IMG/VR virus record: IMGVR_UViG_3300007609_000087
Location: 1-24,728 of that record
Length of the DNA stretch: 24,728 nt
Origin: a virus
Direction: 5' to 3' (one strand)
Position 1 is the first letter of the stretch; every line of letters starts with the position of its first letter. The notes beneath the pieces are model-generated. The model searched no databases. It had not been told where the DNA came from and was given only the letters and a program-made list of their open reading frames with translations. Positions 8,648-16,400 of this stretch are shown here, piece by piece. The translations under genes were made by a program, and so were the position numbers.

Positions 8648-8669
8648 GGGTGATCCTTCGGGGTCACCC
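8648..8669 (+). terminator. UUCG-tetraloop hairpin after the capsid gene
   Basis: A nine-base-pair stem (GGGTGATCC / GGGTCACCC, one T-G wobble) is capped by the exceptionally stable C(TTCG)G tetraloop, nine bases after the capsid stop. There is no T-run behind it, so it is unlikely to be a full intrinsic terminator. It is more likely a partial terminator, a barrier to 3' exonucleases or an RNase processing point that lifts capsid mRNA over downstream genes. T7 has its terminator at the equivalent place. Confidence 0.75.
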
Positions 8670-8695
8670 TACCCTTGCTCTAGGAGATTATTTAA

Positions 8696-9157
8696 ATGGC
8701 TAACGTCAATCATTCAGCACTTTCAGACCCATACCTCCACGAGCCTAAAGGTGCCTCCACAGCCACTGCAGGTGATGTGTACGTGTCAGACGGTGCAGGC
8801 TCAGGAACATGGCAAGACCATAGACGTTCTGTAGTAAACCTGCACATCCACGACATCTCTACTCCTGAAAACATGTACGTACCTGTTCCCTTTGGTGGCA
8901 CAGTTAGCAGAGTTTCTTCTGTAATCGCAGGTGCTATTACTGGTGCAGACGTTGTGCTTACAGTAAAGAACTCTTCTGCAGCAACTATGGGTACTATCAC
9001 GATTACTCAAGCAGGATCAGCTGCAGGTGACGTAGACTTTACTAATCCTTCTACTAACAACACGATTACCGACAACGACTACATCCTAGTAGAGGGTGAT
9101 GGTGGTGCTAGTTCTCATGTTGATTGTGTTGTATCAATCGTAGTGGAGCACACGTAA
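8696..9157 (+). CDS. Probable head decoration or head-fibre protein
   Basis: This is a 153-residue protein with SD AGGAG at 8682-8686. The N-terminal stretch NVNHSALSDPYLHEPKGAST runs into a Gly/Ala-rich turn (TAGDVYVSDGAGSGTW), a leader I recall from minor structural proteins of other alphaproteobacterial podo- and siphoviruses. The remaining 100 residues are Ser/Thr/Val-rich and predicted all-beta, with no Cys pairs or catalytic motif. Location between capsid and tail tubular protein A suggests a capsid-surface decoration or head fibre. A connector-associated role is the main alternative. Its stop overlaps the next start as TAATG. Confidence 0.6.
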   Translation: MANVNHSALSDPYLHEPKGASTATAGDVYVSDGAGSGTWQDHRRSVVNLHIHDISTPENMYVPVPFGGTVSRVSSVIAGAITGADVVLTVKNSSAATMGTITITQAGSAAGDVDFTNPSTNNTITDNDYILVEGDGGASSHVDCVVSIVVEHT

Positions 9158-9888
9158 TGAAAAGAACACTCCTACAGATAGTCCAGAACATCCTGTCCGA
9201 CATGGACTCTGAGGATGTGAACAGCATTAGTGATTCCATCGAAGCTGAACAGATCGCTAGTGTGGTTCGTGATGTATACTTTAACATGGTATCTACACGA
9301 ATGATACCTGAGCACCAAGAGCTTCTCACATTAACTAGCCTCTCTTCTACTGCTCGTCCTACACACTTTGTTATACCAGACGATGTAAAGAAGATTGAGA
9401 TTATCCAGTACAACATCTCAACGACAGGTGGTACAGACTTCCGTACCCTTAAGTACCTAGAACCTATTGAGTTCCTGAACCTTAACGCTGAAGGTGACTC
9501 AACACTTTCTGTTAACTCAGTAAGCGGTAACGTATCTGTCCTTATCCGTACTGACAAGATGCCTACATTCTACACACTGTTCGATGATGAGCACGTAGTG
9601 ATGGACGCATACGATAGTTCTGTAGTACAGACACTCACTCAGTCTAACACAAGATGCTACGGACACAAGATTCCTAACTTCACAATCAGTGATGACTTCA
9701 CCCCTGACATTGATGAGGTGTTGTTTCCGTACCTTATTGCTGAAGCTAAGTCCACATGCTTCTCCTTGTTTAAGAGTGGTGTAGACCAGAAGATCGAACA
9801 AGCTGCACGTAGGCAGAAGGCTTATGTACAGAATGATATGTATCGAATTAAACAAGCAAACAAAAGGCCGACATATGGTAGACGTTGA
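9157..9888 (+). CDS. Tail tubular protein A (gatekeeper/adaptor)
   Basis: This 243-residue protein is a T7 gp11-like adaptor that sits beneath the portal and closes the head. Its N-terminus MKRTLLQIVQNILSDMDSED is the typical amphipathic start of this family. The middle holds a TARPTHFVIPDDVKKIEII strand pair, and the C-terminus a helix rich in Cys/Phe and Lys (EAKSTCFSLFKSGVDQKIEQ). ATG 9157 is chosen because it overlaps the preceding stop (TAATG) and has GGAG at 9145-9148. Opening the frame at an upstream ATG (9124) would add unrelated residues from the neighbouring gene. The 3' end overlaps the next gene by 14 bases. Confidence 0.88.
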   Translation: MKRTLLQIVQNILSDMDSEDVNSISDSIEAEQIASVVRDVYFNMVSTRMIPEHQELLTLTSLSSTARPTHFVIPDDVKKIEIIQYNISTTGGTDFRTLKYLEPIEFLNLNAEGDSTLSVNSVSGNVSVLIRTDKMPTFYTLFDDEHVVMDAYDSSVVQTLTQSNTRCYGHKIPNFTISDDFTPDIDEVLFPYLIAEAKSTCFSLFKSGVDQKIEQAARRQKAYVQNDMYRIKQANKRPTYGRR

Positions 9889-10189
9889 ATTTAGCGTTAA
9901 CAATGACAAACAGATCTTAACCGCAAGATGTCCTGAAAAGTCTAGCACTGCTATTCACGTCAAGAAATCCCCAGGCGGTTATAAGTTCTTTGAGGTTCAT
10001 GTTGAAAAGGGCAAGGTGCCTAAAGAACTGAGCGGCAAGTACACTTCTCTGCTAAGGGCTAAGGATGCTATCCACAGATACTTTAATAAACTGACGCCTA
10101 CTAAAGCTGTGAAACGAGAGGCTTTCGGTAAGGACTTTGAGGAGCGTAAGAAACGAAATGCCACAGAATCTAACACAAAGGGTAGTTAA
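9875..10189 (+). CDS. Small basic protein overlapping both tail tubular genes
   Basis: This 104-residue protein starts at ATG 9875, with AAAAGG at 9862-9867 as SD. The frame is open further upstream, but that part lies inside tail tubular A. It is Lys-rich with two parts. A predicted beta-rich half includes TARCPEKSSTAIHVKKSPGG and YKFFEVHVEKG. A helical C-terminus, KYTSLLRAKDAIHRYF, ends in a basic KRNATESNTKGS tail. There is no transmembrane segment and no family I recognise. It overlaps the upstream gene by 14 bases and the downstream tail tubular B gene by 32. A tail assembly or nucleic-acid-binding role is possible from context and charge, but unproven. Confidence 0.65.
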   Translation: MVDVEFSVNNDKQILTARCPEKSSTAIHVKKSPGGYKFFEVHVEKGKVPKELSGKYTSLLRAKDAIHRYFNKLTPTKAVKREAFGKDFEERKKRNATESNTKGS

Positions 10190-12302
10190 CACCTTTATCA
10201 AAGGATTAGTTACTGAGGCAGGTGAGCTTACGTTCCCGCCCGATGCTTCCGTAGACGAACTAAACTGTGACCTTAGACGTGACGGTTCTCGTCGTAGACG
10301 TAAGGGTATCGCTAAAGAAACTAACTCAGTACTGTCTGACTTCACTGTACCAGACACAGGTATAACATCTGTAGGAACATGGTACAACGTAGGTGGTCAG
10401 TCAGGTCTTGAGTTCCTTGTGTTTCAGAACGGTGCAACACTGTACTTCTACAACAAAGCTGAAGCTCCATTCTCTGCTAACATTGAATCACACACTGTTA
10501 ACCTAGCAACATACGAGACAGCTGGTGGTGTAGGTGCTTCAGAAGCTAAGTGTACCTTCACATCTCTTAAGGGTTCTTTGATTGTAGTATCGCCTGCCAT
10601 TGACCCTATCTACATTGAGAGAGACAACGTAGCAGAGACAGTCTCCGTTACTAAGATTGATTTCCGTACTCGTGACTTCGACTGGCAGGGTGACACCTCT
10701 ACCTACTACGAGGACGAATCTAGCCCCTCTGATGAGCGTAAGTACGATGCACAGAACGCAGGGTGGAACACTGGTAACGGTGCTCCTACGGACCTCACAA
10801 AGCGTCTGACACACCCTTGGTATGCAGGTAAAGATGCTACAGGTGTCTACGATGCTGCTGAGTGGGATAAGATCTACACTGGTACAACCCTCACAGGTAA
10901 CGGTCACTACATCTTAGACTTCTTCAATAAAGATAGATCAACGGTATCTGGTGTATCTGGTCTTACCTCAGAAACAGAAACAAGTCGTTTCACTACTGTA
11001 GCTAACTTCGCTGGTCGTGCTTTCTATGCAGGCTTGAATAGTGCTACAAACACAGACATCGTTCTATTCAGTCAGTTGATTGATAGCTTTAGTCAACTAG
11101 GTGAGTGCCTCCAACAGAATGACCCTACCTCTGAGCAGATCAGTGATGTTTTAGCAACAGATGGTGGAACTATCAGGATTGCTGGTGCTGTAGGTATCAA
11201 GGTTCTGTATGTCATTGATGCTTCTCTTTATGTCTTTGCTGATAACGGTGTATGGCGTATCGAAGGTATTGATGGGGTGTTCAGCCCTACAGGTTTCGCA
11301 GTCAAGAAGGTTACTGATGTAGGTATCGTAGATGCTAGTAGCTTCCTTGTTGCAGATGGTTCTCCTATCTGGTGGAGCCGACACGGTATCCACACTCTTG
11401 ACTTCGACTCAACAAGTGGTCGTCCTGTAGAGAGTAACTTGACTATTGCTACTATTCAGTCTTACTGGGATCAGATCCCTAACGAGTCCAAGACTAAGTT
11501 AAAGACTGCATTCGATCCTGTCAACAAACGTGCTTACTGGGCATGGCCTGACCAAGGTGAGGAAGTAGAGTCTAAGATTAACAATGTTCTTGTTCTTGAT
11601 GCTGCACTTAGAGCCTTCTACCCTTGGCGTATTGAGGACTCAGGGACAGACACAGACTGTGTTATTGACTTCGAGTTCTACTCAGGTTTCGGAGCTAGCT
11701 TGGCTGCTCTTGATGTAGTAACAACCAATGGTGATGATGTAGTAACCACTGCAGGTGACGATGTTATCTCGCAACAGACTACTAACGTAGCTACAGGTTC
11801 TCCTGCTATCATTGCTATCATTAGGGATGGTGCTACAAACAAGATCACTATGGGTTCCTTCACTGGTGATGACTTCCTAGACTGGGGTACTACTAACTAC
11901 GTATCCTATGCAGAAGCTGGTTATGACTTCATGGGAGATCTGCTCCTCAAGAAGACTGCACCATACATCACTACTTACATGCGACTCACAGAGACTGCTT
12001 GGCAAGGTGATGAGAACACTGGTTACCAACCTGACAACCCTTCATCTATGTTTGTTACAGCTTACTGGGACTTCAAGAGTAACTCCTCTAGCAGCCCTCA
12101 GCAAGCCTATCGCTTCAAGCGTATGCCTGTAGTAAACTCTAGCAACCTCCTCGACTTCGATCACCCTGAATCAGTTATTGTTACACGTATGAAGCTACGT
12201 GGTAAGGGTAGATCCATGAGGATTAAGTTCGAGAGTGAACAAGGTAAAGACTTTATTCTACTAGGATACTCTGTCCTAGGTGGGGTAAATGGAACATTCT
12301 AA
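10158..12302 (+). CDS. Tail tubular protein B (tail nozzle)
   Basis: This 714-residue protein is T7 gp12-like and forms the nozzle at the tail tip. The N-terminus MPQNLTQRVVNTFIKGLVTE, followed by a basic DLRRDGSRRRRKGIAKE stretch, is typical of this family. A large beta-propeller-like body follows, with repeated hydrophobic strands (SLYVFADNGVWRIEG, SSFLVADGSPIWW). ATG 10158 is preferred over an in-frame TTG at 10137; the SD GAGGAG at 10139-10144 is somewhat distant (13 bases). Residues 519-537 contain a short tandem repeat, noted separately. Neighbours (tail tubular A before, internal virion proteins after) match T7 order. Confidence 0.88.
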   Translation: MPQNLTQRVVNTFIKGLVTEAGELTFPPDASVDELNCDLRRDGSRRRRKGIAKETNSVLSDFTVPDTGITSVGTWYNVGGQSGLEFLVFQNGATLYFYNKAEAPFSANIESHTVNLATYETAGGVGASEAKCTFTSLKGSLIVVSPAIDPIYIERDNVAETVSVTKIDFRTRDFDWQGDTSTYYEDESSPSDERKYDAQNAGWNTGNGAPTDLTKRLTHPWYAGKDATGVYDAAEWDKIYTGTTLTGNGHYILDFFNKDRSTVSGVSGLTSETETSRFTTVANFAGRAFYAGLNSATNTDIVLFSQLIDSFSQLGECLQQNDPTSEQISDVLATDGGTIRIAGAVGIKVLYVIDASLYVFADNGVWRIEGIDGVFSPTGFAVKKVTDVGIVDASSFLVADGSPIWWSRHGIHTLDFDSTSGRPVESNLTIATIQSYWDQIPNESKTKLKTAFDPVNKRAYWAWPDQGEEVESKINNVLVLDAALRAFYPWRIEDSGTDTDCVIDFEFYSGFGASLAALDVVTTNGDDVVTTAGDDVISQQTTNVATGSPAIIAIIRDGATNKITMGSFTGDDFLDWGTTNYVSYAEAGYDFMGDLLLKKTAPYITTYMRLTETAWQGDENTGYQPDNPSSMFVTAYWDFKSNSSSSPQQAYRFKRMPVVNSSNLLDFDHPESVIVTRMKLRGKGRSMRIKFESEQGKDFILLGYSVLGGVNGTF
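11712..11768 (+). repeat. 24-base in-frame tandem repeat inside tail tubular protein B
   Basis: Two and a half copies encode DVVTTNGD, DVVTTAGD and DVI. Copy 1 is 11712-11735, copy 2 is 11736-11759 and the partial copy is 11760-11768. The copies differ by a few bases, so the duplication is not brand new. It probably forms a surface loop in the nozzle protein. Confidence 0.7.
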
Positions 12303-12314
12303 CTAGGAGACTTC

Positions 12315-12773
12315 ATGTCTTACACAATCCGTGACGCTAACCACAGCGACATCTTAGATATTACTATTGCTGCAAAGATGTTCTCGAAGGAAACTAACCA
12401 CCCTGCCTTGAACACTATCAACCCTAATAAAGTAGCTAACAGCCTTCAGCAACTGATTGACAGTGAACTAGGGTTAGTTAAGGTTGCTTGCTTCAACAAT
12501 GAAATAGTAGGGGCTATCGCTGGAGTAGTTACAGAACTACCTATCAACGATCTAGTTATATCTCAAGAGTTGATGTTGTGGTTAGACCCCTCTCACAGGA
12601 ACGGTAAGACAGCCCCTAAGTTAATTGATGCTTATGTAGCTTGGTCAACTAAGATGGGTTGTGACTTCGCAAGGTTATCTGCTCTTGATGCAGTCCTAGA
12701 GGGTCGTGCTGGTGTCCTATTTAAACGCAAAGGTTTCGTAGAGATTGAGACCGCATACATAAAGGAATTGTAA
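12315..12773 (+). CDS. GNAT-family N-acetyltransferase
   Basis: This 152-residue protein has the GNAT fold. The N-terminal strand-helix is YTIRDANHSDILDITIAAKM. A central strand NEIVGAIAGVV is followed by the acetyl-CoA-binding region LWLDPSHRNGKTAPKLIDAY, where R-N-G-K-T-A (about 95-100) fits the (R/Q)xxGx(G/A) loop. The C-terminal GVLFKRKGFVEIETAYIKEL is the usual GNAT ending. SD AGGAG at 12305-12309. It sits between the tail nozzle and the internal virion proteins, where T7 has gene 13. Similar acetyltransferase-like proteins occur there in other podoviruses. It could modify a virion protein, a host protein or an antibacterial compound; the substrate cannot be read from sequence. Confidence 0.85.
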   Translation: MSYTIRDANHSDILDITIAAKMFSKETNHPALNTINPNKVANSLQQLIDSELGLVKVACFNNEIVGAIAGVVTELPINDLVISQELMLWLDPSHRNGKTAPKLIDAYVAWSTKMGCDFARLSALDAVLEGRAGVLFKRKGFVEIETAYIKEL

Positions 12774-12774
12774 C

Positions 12775-13446
12775 ATGGCTGTATTTACTCTTGTAGGGGC
12801 TGCAGTAGGTGCGGCTATCGGGGGTGCTGTCGTAGGTGGTACTGCTGCTGTTCTAACAGGTGCTGCTATTGGTGCTTCGGTAGGCCTTGCAGCTGGTTCT
12901 GTTGTTAAAGCTAAGAAAGCTACAGCACAGGCGCAGGCGCAGACTAATGTTATAACTGAGCTACAGGAAGAAATATCTGAAGTTGAGCAACAGATTGTCC
13001 AGACACAAGGGCAACAGATTGCAGTACAGAAACAGATCCAAGCAGACCAACAGGCCCAAGAGAGGTTAGCTGTACGTAGACAGAGACGACAAGCCATCCG
13101 TGAAGCACAGATCACTAGAGCACGTCAACGTAACGTAGCACAAGCTATGGGTGCCGCTGGTTCTTCTGCTGTATCAGGTGGTGAAGCCTCTATCGGTTCT
13201 GAGTTGTCTGCTGCTCTTGGGTACTCTACTCAACAGTCAGGTCTCTCGGAGAATATCTTCCAAGGACAACAACAGACAATGGACCTGCAATCACAGATCA
13301 ACACCCTATACGGTGAGGCAGGTGTCCTACAGTCTCAAGCTAACATTGCTTCTGCTCGTGCAGGTATGTACTCTTCTAGGGCTGCTAACTACATGGGTAT
13401 CGCCCAGACTAGCCTTAACCTAGGTATGCGCTTCGGTGGCTTTTAA
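12775..13446 (+). CDS. Internal virion protein, T7 gp14-like
   Basis: This is a 223-residue protein. Residues 1-45 are a Gly/Ala/Val-rich hydrophobic segment (for example GAAVGAAIGGAVVGGTAAVL) able to insert into a membrane. A long Gln/Glu-rich coiled coil follows (about 50-115, including ELQEEISEVEQQIVQTQGQQ), then a basic stretch RRQRRQAIREAQITRARQR and a second Gln/Ser/Ala-rich helical part. Composition and order (nozzle, then hydrophobic-plus-coiled-coil protein, then two giant proteins) match T7 gp14. T7 gp14 is ejected and forms the outer-membrane pore of the DNA-delivery channel. SD AAAGGA at 12761-12766. Sequence identity to T7 is not claimed. Confidence 0.7.
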   Translation: MAVFTLVGAAVGAAIGGAVVGGTAAVLTGAAIGASVGLAAGSVVKAKKATAQAQAQTNVITELQEEISEVEQQIVQTQGQQIAVQKQIQADQQAQERLAVRRQRRQAIREAQITRARQRNVAQAMGAAGSSAVSGGEASIGSELSAALGYSTQQSGLSENIFQGQQQTMDLQSQINTLYGEAGVLQSQANIASARAGMYSSRAANYMGIAQTSLNLGMRFGGF

Positions 13447-13464
13447 TCTAAAGGGATTTTACAA

Positions 13465-16400
13465 ATGGAACTAGAACGTCCCATCGACTTCGTTGAAGAA
13501 AACAACACACCTATTGATGAGGAGTTCGGTGCTTCTGTAACCCTAGAAGATGACACTGAAGAAAGCACACAAGAAGCATTCATGGCTGTAGGTCAGGACG
13601 TAACTCCTGGACAGGCTAAAGAGATGCTCTTCGAGAGTGCTAATCCTATTGAGGCTCTTATCCGTGATAAGTTCTATACGGAAGAGATGCAAGCTGATGA
13701 ACTACAACAGGCTTTTGATAGAGCCTCATTTAAATCAGAAGACTTCTTAGATAACCCTGACTTCTTCTACGAGCAAGCTAAGGCTCTCTCAGATGACAGT
13801 GTAAGTCCTATTGACATTCGTGCAGCTGTTAACACACGCATTGAACAACGCATCCTAGAGGGTATCACTGCTAACGAAGAGACAGGTTTCATTGACCGTG
13901 TGTTGGACTTCGGTTCGTACATCGCTAGAGAAGCCACCATAGGTATCCCTGAGGCTCTTACTGAGCGTACTGAGCGTCTGGGTACAGAGATCTTGTTTAA
14001 CCGCCTGAACATGGCTCCTAGTGAGTATAAGGCATGGTTCGAACAGACTGCTACAGAGATCATGCAGGAAGGTCTTAGAGACAATGATGCTAACAAGATC
14101 GACTGGTTCAAGGGTGTTGTAGCTAACAATGGCTTTGACAGTGAGACTAACCTGAATAAGGCCTTCGCTCTTCTGGACCTTACGGGTCTCGGTGAGCTAG
14201 CAGGTCTTGGCTTCAAGGTTGCTAGAGGTGCTGCTAAACCAGCTACCCGTGTTGCACGTATCGTGGAGGCTGAGGGTGCTGAGGTTGCAGGTCAGATCGG
14301 TGAAGGCATCCTTGTACGTAACGTAGACCCTGAGGTTGCTACTGATCTTGGTCCTCGTGTAGTCAATCCACATGCTCCTGCTACAGCAACTGCTGAGGGG
14401 TGGTACTCAAGAGCCTTACGTAAGAATAAGCTTGCTGATGAAATCCGTGGTATCTACGAGAGCGGTGCTATGGGCCGTATTGTAGACACGGATACTATTC
14501 GTGCATCTGTTACTAAGATCACAGACAGGTTTGCTGAACGAGTAGGTAACGCAGTCTATAAGTCAGACCTCGAAGGTACAGGCTTCGGTAACTATACAGT
14601 TAACATCCAGATCGGTAAACCTTCTGATGGCACACCCTACAAACCTACTGTAGATGGTGAAGCCCCAGTTGGTGCTCAGAAACTAGCAGATGAAACTGGT
14701 GGTGAAGTAGTTGAAGTTCGTAACACAGCTGGTGACCTACAAGGATACACTGTACAGTACCGTGAGAACCTAGACCTTACTCAAGAGATTGAAGCTATCG
14801 ACCCTACGGAGCTTGTCCGTATGGAGCGTAAACTTGTACGTAACACCCTAGGTAAGGTTTTCGGTAACCAGCTTATGGGTTCTACTGCACTACGTGGTGT
14901 TGATCGCCTAACAACCCTAGCCCAGATGGGTGAGTCTGCTCAGTCTGCTGTTAAGGGTGTCTTTGAGCGTGAAGCTAAGAAGATTAACAAACTTAACCCT
15001 GACGACAGAGCTATCCTGTCATCTATTGTAGGTAAACTACGTGATGACCCTGTAGAGGCAGCTAGAAGAGGCTGGTACACAGAGGAAGAGTTCGCTCAGA
15101 AGTACACACAACTAGCAGGTAAGTCACCTGACCAGTCTGTGATTGATGCCTATGATGCTGAGATCGCTATCTCTAACACAGCTGCTGTAGTACGTTCCAA
15201 CAACATCATGCGCACCTATGTCCAGAAAGGATATAGAGCTATTGTTATGGAAGGTGGTATCAGAGTTCCAGCCAAGGTTACTAACAAGGCTAGCATCCCT
15301 GCAGAGGAGCTTATCCTTGACTTGAATGACAATGTACGCCTCTTGAAGGGTGAGCTAGACGAGGGTGTAGATGTCTGGAAGCTAGACCGTGACGATCAAG
15401 GTGTTCGTTATGTCTCACGTCCTAAGAGTATTGATGCACTCGAACCCCAAGACGTAATGGGCTTCAATGCTGGTGGTCCTCGTACTAACCCTAACGCTAA
15501 CTACTTTGTAGTACTTGGTCGTGAAGGTAGGTCACCTAAGTCTTTGTTGACATCGTTCACTGAGGTTGATGCTAGAACTGCAGTACAGGAACTCGCTAAC
15601 CTTCAGAGAGCCTTCAAGGAAGGTGTGACTAACATTGATGAGGTTATCCAAGCTAACAACAGCTGGAACCCTGCAATCACTAACCTTGAGGAACTCCGTA
15701 AGTTCTCTACAGAAAACAACTGGGACTTAGAGGAAGGTGTTCTCGCTTACAAAGAGCGTAACTCCTATGTACAGGACGTAGATGCTGATGATGCAACCTA
15801 CAAGATGTCCTTCGCAGACTACGTAGAGAAAGAAATGTCACGTCAGGATACTGTTCTCCCTGAGTTCGGTGGCAAGAAGTCCTACAACCTAGACCCAATG
15901 GACACTATCACACAGCAATTCGGTACAGCTGTACAAGAGTTGTCACAACATGCCTACACCCACAACGCTATTGTTGGTTGGGTTAAGAAGGCACAGCAAG
16001 CTGGTGTTGATTGGTTCCCTGCAGGTGTGTCACCTAACGATTATCGTAGCTTGTTTATGCAGGCTGACATCAAAGGTAACACTGCATTTGATAGACGTAT
16101 GAGAGAAGTACGTAACATTGAGATGCGCCGTATGGGTGTTAAAGGTGAAGCTGCACAGGTCATGGATGATCTAGGTAGACAGCTATCTGAGTACGTATTC
16201 CAGAAGACAGGTGTAGCAACTAGGATGGGTGACCCTACGAACACCCTCTTGAATATTGGTTTCCAGTCTGCCTTTGGTTTCTTTAACGTATCTCAGACTA
16301 TTGTTCAGGCCTCTCACGCTGCGACTATCATGGCTATCTCTCCTAAGCATGGTTTCAGAGGCTCAAGTATGGCCTTGACTATGCGTAGCTTGTTCCACAC

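Noticed and set aside
9124-9156. Upstream ATG extending tail tubular protein A
   Set aside because: It would add 11 residues read from the decoration gene in another frame; ATG 9157 has an SD and a TAATG junction.
9517-9948. 143-codon minus-strand frame across tail tubular A and the small overlapping gene
   Set aside because: The plus-strand genes there have SDs, overlaps and family features; the antisense product is Cys/Leu-rich without motif.
13767-14216. 149-codon minus-strand frame under the 1441-residue gene
   Set aside because: Arg/Ser/Leu-rich antisense of a well-supported gene; no ribosome binding site or partner gene.
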